From: Zasmidium citrigriseum
Taxonomy: Eukaryota > Ascomycota > Dothideomycetes > Mycosphaerellales > Mycosphaerellaceae
NCBI GenBank assembly: GCA_002786025.1
Contig: NHNW01000017.1
Span: 62,001 to 126,000 of the forward strand
Direction of reading: 5' to 3'
DNA: 64,000 bases
Of this stretch, positions 32,200 through 44,054 are shown in pieces. The translations under genes and the position numbers were made by a program. The notes under the pieces were generated by a model that worked only from the letters and a program-made list of their open reading frames with translations, did not search any database and was not told the origin of the DNA. Positions within the stretch are counted from its first letter, which is position 1. The number at the start of each line of letters is the position of its first letter.

Positions 32200-35100
32200 T
32201 ATATAAAAGTATATAAGTAAATCTTCCTTTTAGGGGTTATTACGTAATACTAAGCCCGAGTCTTAAAATATCTTATTAGGCTCCGGGTCGTTATCTACCG
32301 CTTTAGTAAGTATTAGGTAGGTATTATCCTTTTTATCGGTACCCCCTAGGTTATTAACGTCCTCTATATATAATTAGCGGATAAATTAGTAATACTTTAG
32401 TAGCGTTAGGAGCTTCGTAAGCCTATTAGCCGGTATACGGGTAGTTTCTAGCTAGTTAACCTTTAAATTACCGGCAAGATATCGTTCTCGTAACTAGTAT
32501 TACTATATATCTATATATCGTATCCTCGTGTTAATTCTTCTAGCGGGTATAGTAATTATACGAAGGGTTTATAGGTTATTATAGAAAAGAACTAGTAAAC
32601 GATCTAATTTTAGGTTAATCGCCTCTAGTAAATAGATCTACTAGATAAGTTCCGTTCTAGTATAGCTTATAGAGTAGAGTTCCGCCTCTATACTTAATTT
32701 CGTAACTATCCTCTACCTATAGGCCTTCTAATCGATAGGCCTACTAAATAGTATAAAGAGGAAACCCTTAGAGAAGCGCTAGGTAAGAGTGTTATTCGTA
32801 TAAGAAGCGTTAGACGCCCTAAAGAACTCTCTAAGGTCGGTATTAGCCTTAGTCGCCCTATACGCTAGGCTTAATAATTTCGTATATCGGAGATACCGAA
32901 GTAGGTACTAAGCCGCCCTAAGGTATATAGAAGAGGGGTTCTTTAGGTACTATACTAATAGAGAGGTCGCGAAAGTAATATCCGGCCGTATCTAAATAGT
33001 AGTAAAGTTTAGGCTACTAACTAGGCTATAATATTCCTTTATATAGATAGTATTCTCTAGCGCTAGGCTAGGTACCCTATCGAAACTATAGAGTAGGGGG
33101 GTTTCTACCCTTTATATAATATCTAGGGGAAAACGTACCGCTATACGGTTAATATATATAGCCTAATTAAGCTAGATCCGGCGGAGAGCGCGATTATAGG
33201 TAATCCGGATCCTATAAAACTACTTTAGGGGTCCTATCTCCTATATCGTAAAGCGAGCTATTAGGTTACGTTAGACCTAAAGGGCCTCCTTATAGTCCTT
33301 ATCCCGGAAGGCTAGTATAATATCGTCTATAAAGAAGAAGATTAATACCCGTCCTTTTACGTAGAGGTACTCTACTACCTATATAAAACTAAGTTCCTTA
33401 AGCGTCTCCCTTAGGAGGTTATACTATAGGTTTAGTACTTCCTTAAACTCGTATAACGCCTTAACGTACTTTAGGAGTACTTTCGGTTTCTAAAACGGTT
33501 TAGGCGGGCGAAGATAGATAGGTACTAGAAGGTCGGCGTTAAGGAAGGTATTAATAGTATTAAGCTAAATAGTTTCGAGGTCGAAGTACGTAATAATCGT
33601 AATTAATAGGCGGAAAACCCTTATAGGGAGCGTTATAGTATAGGTATCGTTTAGAGTCTCCTAAAGGTCGCCTCTAGCGTAGAGTCTCGCCTTAAACTTA
33701 GTTAAGAGGTTATTCTCGTCTACTTTATACGTCTAGACCTAGGTAAGGGGAACCGGTTTAGTTAGCGCCTTAGATTCGTCGACTTTATACTAGGTGCCTA
33801 TCTAATAGGCTTTCTCCTACTCCTCCTTAGTTACGATCTAAAATTTAGCCGTAAACTTATATTTAAGGACCTATTCCTATCGACGAGAGACGGGTAGGAG
33901 AGTTCGAATATTAACCTTATAGGTATATTCCTCTATCGTAACCTAGGCTACTTCTACTATAAACGCTACTAGGTAGTTAGTAACCTAAGGCTTCTTTAGG
34001 CGCGGAAGGAGTTTAGCCTTAAGGTCTATCTCTAGTAGGCGTATATACTATAGAAGCGAGGTAGGGGTAGATAGTAGAGAGAGAGCCTAGCGATTAGGAG
34101 GTACTAGCTAGTATTAATATAGACCTAGGGTATATTCGAGTAGAAAGATAGGGTCCTAGAGTACTAGGGGGAAGTAGATATCCTCCTTTATAGGCTTATT
34201 ATAGTAGCTATAGGGGTATTCTATCTTAACTAGGCTTTTAGGAGGAATAGCTATAGAGAGTCTCTCGTTAATAGGTATAGCTAGTCGAAGATCTTCTACT
34301 ACTACTAGTACTAGGCTAGGTATAATCTCTATCTAGTAGATATCGTAGCCCTAACTAAATAGGAGGAGATTATTAAATTAATTAGTAAAGGATAGGTAGG
34401 GAGACTAAAGGGTAATATTAAACTATAGTTTATTTAGAAATGTCTACTCTACGTTAAAATTATAGGCTCCCTAATATACCTAGTCCTCGTTAAAAATAAT
34501 ATCGCGAGTCCGGATAACCTTACGTAAGGAGGGGATCTAGATCCGATAGATACTATAGCCTTTAAACCCTACTAGGTAGCCTATATAGGCATAAGGCGCT
34601 ATCTTAGCCTTCCTTAAGGGATCCTTCGGGTTCGTATAGTAGGCGTAAGAATAGGAGCCTACTACCCGTATATATACTATAGATAGAGCTCGACTAGTAG
34701 TAACCTTAATAGGAGTCTTCTACCCTAGGCCCTTCGTTAGGGATCGATTTAGGATAAACGCTACCGTAGCTACTATCTCTAGCTAGAGGTTCTCTAGTAG
34801 GTTCGCCTAGATCGTTAGACACCTAGCTATAGTAATAAGTAGCGTACTCGCTCGCTCTATAGGATCCTACTTAGGGGTATATAGTACTATAAGATTAAGG
34901 CTAATACTACTCTATCGTACCCTCGAGCGGAAGGTAATACTAAATACTAAGTCGTTATTAGCCTAAAGGATAACAAGCTCGCGACTAAGGGCCTGTACAA
35001 AGCGAATTAGCTCCTTATAGAACTCTAATATAGTATTCTAGTTATAGGTTAGTATCGTCTATACGAAGTATATATACGTATAGACATTATAGGCGTATAG

Positions 35101-37200
35101 GAGGTAGTTATCCCTATTATAAGCCTAATCGAGGTAGATAATATCTATTACGATATCTAAGAAAGGGGTAGGTAGGCGTATATAAACTAGCTTCCTCCTA
35201 GAGATCTACTTATAGGCTTTAGATAGAGTATATACCTTATATTCCTTAGTTAAGGGGGCTAGAGTACCGTTAGCTACGATTATATTAGTAATAGTATCTA
35301 GAAGGTAGGTAATACGGTCTCCCCTAATATAACTAAATAGCTAGTACTATTATTTACTAGTAAGGCACCTCTTAGGAAGTAGGTACCTACTACTCTATAC
35401 TATAAAGGTCTAAATATAGCGAGTATCGTCCTATTATTAGGTAGTAACCTAAGCTACTATTAGGGGACGACTATCTCTTATTAGCGGCTATTCGTATACC
35501 TAGAATCGAGTAGAGGGAGGGCTAGGTACTACTATATTAAGATAGGGGTAGCCCTAGCGATAGCGTAGCTATAAGACTAGTCGGTTCTACCTATTATACT
35601 AGGTATCGGTACGCTCGTTAAAGTAAAGTCTAGAGAGGCGTATCTTCGGGCTAGAGACGATATTAGTATAGAACCTAGGTATATAGAGGATATCCTTTAA
35701 GTTTAGGTAGAGTATCTACCTATTAATAGCCTTTAGGGGTATCTTAGCCTAGCCTTTCGTAACTATATAGAGAGTACTATTACCCGCGTAGATAATAGTA
35801 TTATAGGGTATACTCTCTACTTTAAAGCTAGCTAGTATAGGGTTATTAATAATATAGGTATTAGAGCTAGAGTCGAGTAACTACTCGGCTACGAGGTCGT
35901 AAGACTTTATATATATTACTATAGGGCGGATCTATATAGAGGCACGAGGATTAAAAGGCGGTAGAGCCTTATTAACTCTTAGAAAGTTAATACTAAGCTT
36001 CCCTATATTAGTATTAAGGTTACTAATCTCCCTTAGGGTAGACGACTTAGTCTAAGATACCTTCTAGATTACCTAGGCTATAGGGTCCCTATATCGTTTA
36101 GCCTATCGATAGTAGAAGGAGAGGTATTCGTAGTAGTACTTCTAGTAGTAGTAGAGCTATTACTTCTATTTAGCGGTTATATCCTTCTAGATAGGGCGAA
36201 GGGTATAGTTAATAATCTTATAATTACCTAGGCGGTTATAGGCCTTATATAGTAGCTTGCTAGTAATTTTCTTAATAGTTAGACCTCTACGGCGCTAATA
36301 GGGTCGTCGAGTAGTACGCTTAGGCGGAAGGTTAATCCCTCCGTCGTTATTAGGTAGGCCGTCCTAAACGGCCGTAAATAGCTTAGTAGTACCCGCCTAG
36401 AAGACCGTATTAAGAGAGATATCCTTCGTAAGACTAACTAGGTGGCGGCGAAGAAAGTCCCTATATATAGTAATCCCCTCCTTAAAGCTTCGGGCTATCT
36501 AAGTAATTAGACGTCCCTAAGTAAGGTCGATCTAGGCCTTAACTATATTATAGAAGTTATAAAAGGCCTAAGGTAATAGGGGGTAATTAGCCGTATTAAG
36601 CTTTAGCTAGTAGTTATTCTATAAGGTAACGAAGGTCTCGTAGTCGTTAGTCTTCGGTCCCTATATTAGGTCGTCGTATATATCCTAAAGCTAGTAGTTC
36701 TAGTTATCTAGGGAGGGTTTAAGCTAAGAATAGATATACTACTACTATTTATTAATCGTCTAGAGGCGACTAAGTGCCTTAGAGTACTAGCTAGGGATAG
36801 TCTAGTTAAGATACGCCTTCTAGTCCCTCTTATTAGTAACAAAACGGGACTAGGTCTCCCGTTTATAGTTAAAGCGGAGGATAGTAGTATTATACCTATC
36901 GATAGTATACTAGTAACAAAGCTACTATATCTAGTTAACCTCCTCGCCGTCGATAGGTATATCGACTTCTAGGAAGTTAGGGAATATAGGTTCCTAAGGT
37001 TTAGGGTTAGGGTAAACCTAATATATACCTATAGAGTATTAAGTATTAATAGGAACCTAAATTATCTCGATAGGCCTTATATATCTCTAGATACTAGTAC
37101 GTCGTACCCTAGTAATAGCTTACGAGGCAAAATCGTTAAATCGGCGGGGATCCGAATAGATAATCTCGAACGCCTATCTAGCCTAAATAGTAGTAAAGGG
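32200..37200 (-). pseudogene. Gag-Pol remnant of Copia element 1
   Basis: Approximate limits. Translated minus-strand landmarks are integrase-type VATVAFILNRSLTK near 34735-34790, the reverse transcriptase active-site strand FFIDDIILA at 33311-33337 and RNase H-type TKLSIEAELYS at about 32643-32741. Stops are frequent and of RIP type. Both Asp codons of the RT motif survive here because neither was in a TpG context. Confidence 0.8.
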
Positions 37201-37295
37201 GTTAGTAGTAGGAAAAGAGGCTACTATAGTATCGCGAGAGTAGGCGCTAGGGAAGTAGCGATTCGAATAACAGACAAAGGGTAATTTAATTAATA

Positions 37296-37313
37296 GCGGA
37301 CCGGGCTTATAAC
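37296..37313 (-). other. Primer-binding site of Copia element 1
   Basis: On the minus strand GTTATAAGCCCGG starts at the LTR edge. It matches the complement of the anticodon-loop end of initiator tRNA-Met (GTTATGAGCCC) with one RIP-type change, implying half-tRNA priming as in copia and Ty5. Confidence 0.6.
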
Positions 37314-37526
37314 TATAAGAAGAGCACTAATACTAATATATATAAGATAATAACTATAATCGTATTTAGGTAGTATTAGCTAGTAACTATATATAGAGGT
37401 TACCTATCTACCTAAAAACGCCGAAAAACCCGTAAAAACACCGAATATGCCATATCTAGTGCCGAATCCTCCGAAAGTGAAACATGCCGTAATGGGCCCA
37501 CCTAGGTGGCCCGTGTGGGGCTGACA
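37314..37526 (-). repeat. LTR of Copia element 1, right (5' LTR)
   Basis: 213 bp. Here the inner part (37314 to about 37435) is RIP-mutated and the outer part (about 37440-37526) is intact, the mirror image of the left LTR. It ends CTGACA before the ACTTC duplication. Confidence 0.9.
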
Positions 37527-37531
37527 ACTTC
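37527..37531. repeat. Target-site duplication ACTTC, right
   Basis: Second copy of the five host bases duplicated on insertion. Confidence 0.85.
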
Positions 37532-38427
37532 ACACCACCTCCGCAAGCGTGGTCCTGTCATTGATTCACCCAGACAAATTCATGCCAATCAAAATCACGG
37601 ACTTCCGTCCGTATCTTTGAAACTAGCCGTTCACGCACAAGCGGCTCTAGCCGGCAAAACAGGGAAGCCAAGTCTGGATCGCGGCGATGGCATTGGAGGA
37701 TTTAGAGCCGCATTCGCCCACGCTTCGTTCCTGCAGTAGCAAGCCCGCGGCGCTGACATGTCTCTGGTACGTTCCTGGCCTTTCCTTTGTCCGGCGTCCA
37801 AGTTTTCTCTGCCAGCCCGTTCTATTCTTGACGTCGTATTCTGCAGCTCCCTGGCCAGCGCCGTGGCATGATCGCGGATCCACAAACAGTCGAGCCACAG
37901 CTGATGTTTGAGGTAGCACAGAAGGTTCGACGGGAATCGTTGTTGGCAAGAATGCAAAAGCTTGTCACCATAGCCACCACGAAGTATACGCAGAAGTATC
38001 TCCATAGCGAGTGCATTAATGCCAGGTACGCCTTGGCTTGTTCGGCGGCATGGCCGAGTCAAGCGATCGAAGAGATGACGGAATATTCTCAGCCCTCTGG
38101 CGGCGACTGGCGCTCTACTGCAACGTTCGTATCCGTGGTCTCCGTGGAATTGTGGTAAAGACGGTCCGGAACCAATGGCTTCTCACCACTCCGAGCTTGG
38201 TTGAAGGATGCCGTCATGGGAGAGGCCCAATCCATGGTCTAGGATTCACTACTCCTCGATAGTTTTCTGGAGACACTTCGTATTGGGAAATTAACCTGGA
38301 AGGCGGATAAAGGGCACCGATTTCCCTGTCGTCTTTGTGTTCTCTCTCCAACCCCAACTCTCGCTCTTCAGCCAACAACAACCACAGTCATTCGTTCTTG
38401 CGTCTTGCCTTGCGATACCCCGTCAAA
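37532..38427. other. Intergenic, nothing recognised
   Basis: Host DNA right of the Copia insertion. Overlapping frames at 37631-38158 lack domains. It contains the promoter of the GPI-type gene at 38428. Confidence 0.5.
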
Positions 38428-39586
38428 ATGAAGTCGACTACCATCCCATTCGCTGCCCTCGTGGCCTACGCTGCCGCCCAGGAGGGATATGGCGCTCCTG
38501 CCTACGGCCAGTCGACCACTTCGGCTCCATCTTACTCCAACGCCACCATGACCAGCTCTTCGGCCGTCTCCTCTAGCACTGGCTCTGCTTCCGACTGCTA
38601 CTCCAAGTACAACGACTGCCGTGTTGCCCCCGATGCCAACATGGCCTACTGCGCCTCGCAGTACGCTGGCTGCTTGGGCTACAACCCATTCGCTGGCAAC
38701 GGCACCAACACCGTCACTCCTGGCTCCGGCGAGGGCAGCTACACCACCGAGGTCGTTTCCTCTCTGACTACCTACTGCCCTGAAGTATGTCAATTCAACC
38801 GTCGTTGGAAGGAGACAAGATACTAATTTAACCAAAGGCCACCACTTTGACCTACGGCAGCAAGACCTACACCGTCAGCTCGGCCACCACCCTTACTATC
38901 ACAGACTGCCCGTGCACCCTGACCAAGCCAGCGATGCCAACGCCAACCGATGTCTACGTTACCCAGGTTGTCACCTCATTCGAGACAGTTTGTCCCACAC
39001 CAACGACTTTCACCGTTCCATGCGGATCTGGCCCAGCCAAGACCTACACCGCTACTGAGAGCACCACTGTAAGAAGAACATCGAAGCAAAGTTGACTCGG
39101 AATGCTTGCTGATCGTTATGACCAGCTCACCATCACTGAGTGCCCAGGAGGTTGCCACGTCCCAACCCCAGTCATGAGCATGCCCGCTACTGAGACTGTC
39201 ACTGCTATCGTCTCTCAGTACACCACTTACTGCGTACGTAAAGTCAAACGACCTCTTGTAAGCATGAGCTAACATTATTTCAACAGCCTAAGCCAATCAC
39301 GATCACATACGGCCCAAGCACCAGCCAGATCACCACGACCGTGTCGCAGCCATCGACCATCACGATCTCCCAGTGCCCCGGAGGCTGCACCGTCACCGCC
39401 CCAGTGTCGGCTGTCGTCCCACCACCAGCCTACCAGCCAACCAGCCCAGCCAGCCCAGTCACCCCCTCCAACGGCACGACCCCAGCTTCTCCAACTGGTG
39501 TCACCCCATACGAGGGTGCCGCCCAGAAGGTCGTTGCCGGTGGCTCGCTCTTCGCCGCCGCTGCCGCCGCCGTCTTCTTCCTGTAA
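38428..39586 (+). CDS. GPI-type cell-wall protein with repeated Thr/Cys modules
   Basis: Four exons, 38428-38784, 38838-39068, 39126-39233 and 39287-39586, all introns in phase 0 (53, 57 and 53 bp), giving 331 residues. A signal peptide ([11 protein letters not shown]) is followed by a Cys-containing domain ([19 protein letters not shown]). Then come repeated modules of the type S.TTYCP...TLT and TIT.CPGGC, roughly one per exon. A Pro/Ser/Thr stalk and an Ala/Phe hydrophobic end ([13 protein letters not shown]) match GPI signals. It is likely an abundant, glycosylated wall protein or adhesin. In the last codons the third base is nearly always C or G, consistent with high expression. Confidence 0.85.
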
Positions 39587-40222
39587 AGGAGTTGACCAGC
39601 ATCTACTATTCATTTTGATGAACGGCCTTGAACGATTTGCATGGGAAACGGGTTTCTCAGAAGAATGGAAAATCTCTCGTATTGGGGCTCTCAGGACAAG
39701 ATGAATGTTTGGTGGCTTTTTTCTTTTCGATGGACACGACTCTAGTTGTAATTTATAGCCCGCGAGTGTCTACGGATGCTTCGCAGGGGATGTGTTTACG
39801 ATGTACAAGTACGTACAGCAGATTATAGATACAGGGGTATTGCCAAGTGCAACCAGTCTTCGTGTTCAGAGTCGCTTCGTCGATATGTCTCCGATATCTC
39901 GTGTCCTTATCCTTGAAGCGAAGCAGACTGGTTTACGGTCTCTTGGCGCGGTCAAAAGATCTGTGCGAGGAATCATCCCCTTGTGGAATGCTTCACTCGT
40001 ATCGCGAAATTACCCACGGAAATGCGGCCGGAATAAACACGTCGAGGAATGTACACGCTTCCCGCTCGCGCTGGGTAATCGGTCGTCTCCGGCGGAATGC
40101 ACAGATCTGAGCGCTTCGAGGGCTCGTTATAGGCTCAGGCTTGTGGAATACAGTCGGAGATCGCTTGGTAGAGCCTTCGCGAGTCTGGCCGGGATGCGGA
40201 GGATCAACAGATGTGCGGGTTC
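39587..40222. other. Convergent 3' region, nothing recognised
   Basis: Lies between the 3' ends of the GPI-type gene and the minus-strand NTF2-like gene. A plus-strand frame at 39792-40340 overlaps the latter and is a chance frame. Confidence 0.5.
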
Positions 40223-40879
40223 TCACGTAAACCTCCTCATCAATAGCTCATCAACCTCCGACCTTGACAACTGTGGCTCCTCCGTCGGAACTTCGAGACT
40301 CAGCAGAAACGACACCTTCGCATCATCAAAAGCCGTTTGAGGGAAATCCCACCAGTTGCTTTTATCTCGAGTTTCGTTTTCGTCCCTGTCATCCCTTTGA
40401 CTCACTCTCGCGGGCAAGTTCATCCCCTGAAATCCCAAGTGCCCGTAACAAGTCCACTTGCCATCCCGCTTCCTCCACTTGAGCACATGTGTTACTTTCC
40501 TGCTCAGTCCTCCCGGGAGGCCGTTCATCATGAATGGGATGTAGACGACGCCACAGCTGTAGTTTACTATCTGGGCTGTGGCGTTGATGACATATATGTC
40601 GAGATCTGGGCAAAGGTTTTCGAGCCATCGGCAGTAGTCGTAGTAGCTCTGCATGTCGTAGTGTTTCTGTGTGCAGTCTAGCAAGACCGAGTATTCGGGT
40701 GCTAGGAGATGGGAGATGGCGTTCGGAGCTTCGGGAATGGCTGAGTAGAATGTCATTATTGTATGGGAGAGTTCCAGGAGGAGCTTTTGCGCTGCTTGTG
40801 CAATGGTGTCGACTCGAGCTTCATCTTGACTGGAAAGTGGCGAGGCTTGCTCGATAGGCCATCCATCGGTAGTCGCCAT
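40223..40879 (-). CDS. NTF2/SnoaL-like protein
   Basis: Single exon, 218 residues, with no signal peptide. The part from about residue 35 to 155 has the helix-then-sheet pattern of NTF2-like folds, with strands containing YVINATAQIVNYSCGVVYI and the closing LKWRKRDGKWTCYGHLGFQGM. It is a longer relative in layout of the 156-residue protein at 5304-5774, though direct identity is low. The C-terminal 60 residues are charged and probably flexible. Members of this fold range from enzymes to scaffold proteins, so I assign no reaction. A start at 40879 is favoured because no other ATG precedes the fold. Confidence 0.7.
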   Translation of the reverse strand: MATTDGWPIEQASPLSSQDEARVDTIAQAAQKLLLELSHTIMTFYSAIPEAPNAISHLLAPEYSVLLDCTQKHYDMQSYYDYCRWLENLCPDLDIYVINATAQIVNYSCGVVYIPFMMNGLPGGLSRKVTHVLKWRKRDGKWTCYGHLGFQGMNLPARVSQRDDRDENETRDKSNWWDFPQTAFDDAKVSFLLSLEVPTEEPQLSRSEVDELLMRRFT

Positions 40880-41671
40880 GTCTCATCGATTCTGCTCAAA
40901 ACTAAGAGTCGAGTACCCTTGTCCAGACAGTAATCAAGTTTCTCGATCATAAGGTGTTCACAGTGAGGCACAAAAGCTTCAGATGCTCCTTCGCCTCGGC
41001 TTCGGATTACTGAGCATTTTCAAGTCGCTCCATAAGGTACTTGATCGGCGGAGGAGGTCAAGTCAATAATCTACTTTGACAGCTTCCCAAAGTCATTCTA
41101 TATGAAGGCACTGAATGTGTTGATGGATGCAGAAAATTTGATGCCGGTCGTGAATCATGAAGTGAAGTCGTGGGGGCGGTAATCCCGTCTCGGCGTTTCC
41201 CCTTTGGGAAAGATCATGTGATCTCTTGTGCTTTCCTCCTAACATGATGCTTGTTGTAACGTACACATTTTACATTCTAGGCACCCGTTAGTCAAGCCGG
41301 ATATAACACCAAACAAGTGTTTCAGGACAGCATCGTTTGGAGACCATTCACCGGCGCAAAGTGAGAAATGACGTAGGGGGCGGCGAGGAGATGCTCCTCC
41401 AAGCGGCGAGATGATTTTCCAGCCAATCGACACCGCACTCTTCAGCTGCAGAGAGGCGACGAGTGTACGCGGCTGCGCCTCACATGTTCTGCAGGTGACG
41501 ATAGCATGTAACTGTGCCTTGATTGTGCCTAAAGTGGCCACGATGGGCGATGCAGATAATGATAAGTCCTGTTCGCTGCCGTGAAGACTGCTGACTGTCA
41601 GTCACGAACGACTCCTCGCCGGTGACGAAGGCCTTATTGGGTGCGACAATTTTCTCACGACGCCGGGCACC
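40880..41671. other. Intergenic, nothing recognised
   Basis: Divergent promoter region between the NTF2-like gene and the GPI-type gene at 41672. Confidence 0.5.
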
Positions 41672-42226
41672 ATGTCGACTTCGCAGACGCCGATAACGAT
41701 GCTGATAAGGCTCTTCTGCTTGAGCCTTTTCCTCGCGATAGCCAACTGCCAGACTTCGACGACCGTAGTCACTGCAACGACGACAGTCACCTCGAGCGAT
41801 AATGGAGGAGCTTGCAACGATTTCAATGGAGCCTGTGTAGTGTACGGCGGTCCAGGCGGTGCTCCATATACGACCACAGTCTACGCCGGCTCAAGTCCAA
41901 GTCCGACGGTAGTCACGGCCACAACAACGACGACAGTGACCTACATACCAGCTGAAGAGGCGACAACAGGAGCCGTGAGCGCGTGTCAAAACTACAATGG
42001 AGCTTGCGTGGTGTATGGGACAAATGCAGCAGGATCAGCGCAATACACAACGACGGTCTACGCGGGCGAAGGCGACAATGGCAACGGAGGGAATGGTGAT
42101 GGTGTAATAGGCGGCAGTAATGGGAATAGCGAAGGATACATCGGTGCGGGGACTGTCAGTACACCAGTGGCTTTGTCGTTGGCAACTCTGATCATGGTCA
42201 ATCTTGGATTCTTGGTGTGGATGTGA
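41672..42226 (+). CDS. GPI-type secreted protein with a duplicated NGACVVYG motif
   Basis: Single exon, 184 residues, in good start context (CACCATG). A signal peptide (FCLSLFLAIANCQ) is followed by two copies of a unit of about 60 residues. Each runs from a TVVTATTT Thr-rich lead through AC-x2-(F/Y)NGACVVYG to YTTTVYAG. The two cysteines in each unit are seven residues apart and could pair. A Gly/Asn-rich linker then leads to a hydrophobic tail (ALSLATLIMVNLGFLVW) suited to GPI anchoring. It is probably a cell-wall surface protein. The repeated motif belongs to no family I know. A second in-frame Met at residue 10 could also start. Confidence 0.75.
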   Translation: MSTSQTPITMLIRLFCLSLFLAIANCQTSTTVVTATTTVTSSDNGGACNDFNGACVVYGGPGGAPYTTTVYAGSSPSPTVVTATTTTTVTYIPAEEATTGAVSACQNYNGACVVYGTNAAGSAQYTTTVYAGEGDNGNGGNGDGVIGGSNGNSEGYIGAGTVSTPVALSLATLIMVNLGFLVWM

Positions 42227-42413
42227 GGAATGATTCGATTCTGGTGGAGAGACTTTTAATGATACCCCTTTGCGATAATACGACACGATATGAACGAAAG
42301 GCTTCACGCGATGAGCTCATTTGCAAGAAAAGGATGTTGACCAAAAGGAGAGACGAAGTGTCTTCCTGGAATCGCCAAGAAGTTGCCCTTCACATGTCTG
42401 ATTCAGTGCCTTC

Positions 42414-43884
42414 CTAATGCGGTCTGAAGGCTCCTAGTTCTAGATCGCCGAATCCTTCATCGCGGAATGAAAAGTCTGGCATGCCGCGATCTTCATCTCC
42501 GGCGAACAAGCCCAGCGCTCTTCCAGGCAACTCTCCAATGTCTGTTGTCAACTTAAATTCTTGGGTGACGATAGGGTCCTTCGCGACACTGTCCCAGACG
42601 TCGTAGACCGGCTCTATCCAGTTGTCGTACTTCCAGACCCGGAAGTACATCGTGGCTTCGGCAAGGCGGACGAATCGAAATCGATTCAAACGACGACAGG
42701 ATTCGGCTACGTAGTCCATATTAGCTTGTGTCATCGGAGTTCGCTGGAAGTCTTACCCAGCTTGTTGTTGCGCAGTCCGTAAATTCTGACAAGACCAATC
42801 GTGTGCCTCTCCAGCTGGTAGAGCTCGTGATCAATGACATATGGAGCACTGTCGTAGATCTACGAAAGTGAATCAACTGTTAGTAAGACGCTTAGTTTCC
42901 CCCTGTTCATGACATACTCACCTCTTCATACAATTTGTATCGCTCTTCCCGAGTCGTCTTGTCCCATCTGTCGCTGCCGATGAGGTGATAGAGCTTGATC
43001 ATAGCCAACCAGATCACATCGCATGTCCGGCGTCGACACTTCTGCATGTGATTCCGAAAGTCTTCGATGACCTCCTTTTGGTTACGTCCGGCTTTCAGCG
43101 AAGGCTCGATGACATACTCGATATCATCGTGAAGCAACCAGCCCCATCCCCTGTCTAGTTTGAGCAAGTAGCCTTCCATATACTGCCATAGCACTTACCA
43201 AATGTACGCATTTGCGATTGCGTGGCGCTCGTGGTCGACATAGTCAGGCTCGAGAGTTCTGTCTTGTCGTTAGAGGAGTGAACAGCGATCAAGTGTACTA
43301 TTCTAGCTCACCCAAGGTTGCGGAAGTCGAGGAATGAGTCTTTGATCGGATTGGTCCCAGAGCGTTCGAAGGACGTGCTCAGTAACGCATGCGCTCTACC
43401 ATATCTACGGTCTCTCTCATCCTATGTTGAGTCAGGGTTAGTCTCATGTCTTTCGTAGAACCGCCTCGCTGTTACGTACGTCGTAGTCGAAGAAGATGGA
43501 TTTATTAGGTACCATCAGACGGTATTTTGATGACAGAGCATTGGCTTTCTGGTTGCATGCCTCAACCATGGTCTTCCACTTCTCGAAAGCAGCTTTCCAG
43601 ATCCCAAGCTCTGCTGCATCGATCGGGGCCTTGTCCGCGAAAAATCTGTCCATAAGTAAGACATGTTGCTTGGAGGGTAAACTCTCATCCCGGGGAACCG
43701 CCATCCACACGTCCCAATGACACTTTCTAGACCTTTTCACGTTCATCCAGGCGTTGAATGCTGCATTAGATTTGGCGCCATGTTTGATCGGCTCCAGAAA
43801 TGATGGTGATGAAAGCCAGAGCTGGACTGTGGTTAGAAATTTCTGGGCGCCTTTTGACGATTTGAGGTTGGGCTTTTCATTCAC
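42414..43884 (-). CDS. Six-exon protein of unknown family
   Basis: Exons 43480-43884, 43312-43421, 43199-43258, 42922-43150, 42757-42859 and 42414-42706 join to 399 residues. All five introns are 48-62 bp with GT-AG ends and consistent phase. The protein is hydrophilic, Trp- and Lys-rich in the first half (KAAFEKWKTMVEACNQKANAL), with no signal peptide or membrane helix. The middle has VIEPSLKAGRNQKEVIEDF and a Cys/Arg patch (KCRRRTCDVIW). The C-terminal 90 residues are acidic. The preserved splicing argues for a real, constrained gene. I cannot name the family. It shares a 170-bp promoter with the gene at 44055. Confidence 0.75.
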
Positions 43885-44054
43885 TCACGGCGGTTGCATT
43901 TCACTTCACTTCTTGCGGGGACAAAGCGACGCTTGGATCAAGTGAAGGCCAAAGCTGGCGGCGACACTTTCTCGCCGCGTAATCAGCTTGTTCCTGCCGC
44001 GCTCTTCTTCTCCTCTCTCTAGCATGTCGGTCCGAAGACACTTCAACCCGCAAC

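Larger units (their letters stand above)
30352..37526 (-). mobile_element. Copia LTR retrotransposon 1, full length, RIP-inactivated
   Basis: A 7175-bp element with 213-bp direct LTRs and a 5-bp target duplication. Coding direction is minus. From right to left (5' to 3') it has a primer site, gag-like sequence, integrase, reverse transcriptase, RNase H, an extra Lys-rich frame and a polypurine tract. Integrase-RT-RNase H is the Copia (Ty1) order. Inside 30480-37440 nearly every CpA and TpG has become TpA, while CpG and CpT remain, so all frames are cut mainly by TAG codons. This is the RIP signature. Flanking DNA is unaffected. Confidence 0.92.

Noticed and set aside
30352..37526. A Gypsy-type element
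   Set aside because: Integrase precedes reverse transcriptase and the RT and RNase H motifs are of Copia type, so Gypsy order is excluded.
38045..38130. Possible tRNA starting near GGCATGGCCGAGTC
   Set aside because: The D-arm-like start lacks a paired 3' acceptor strand and a T-loop sequence.
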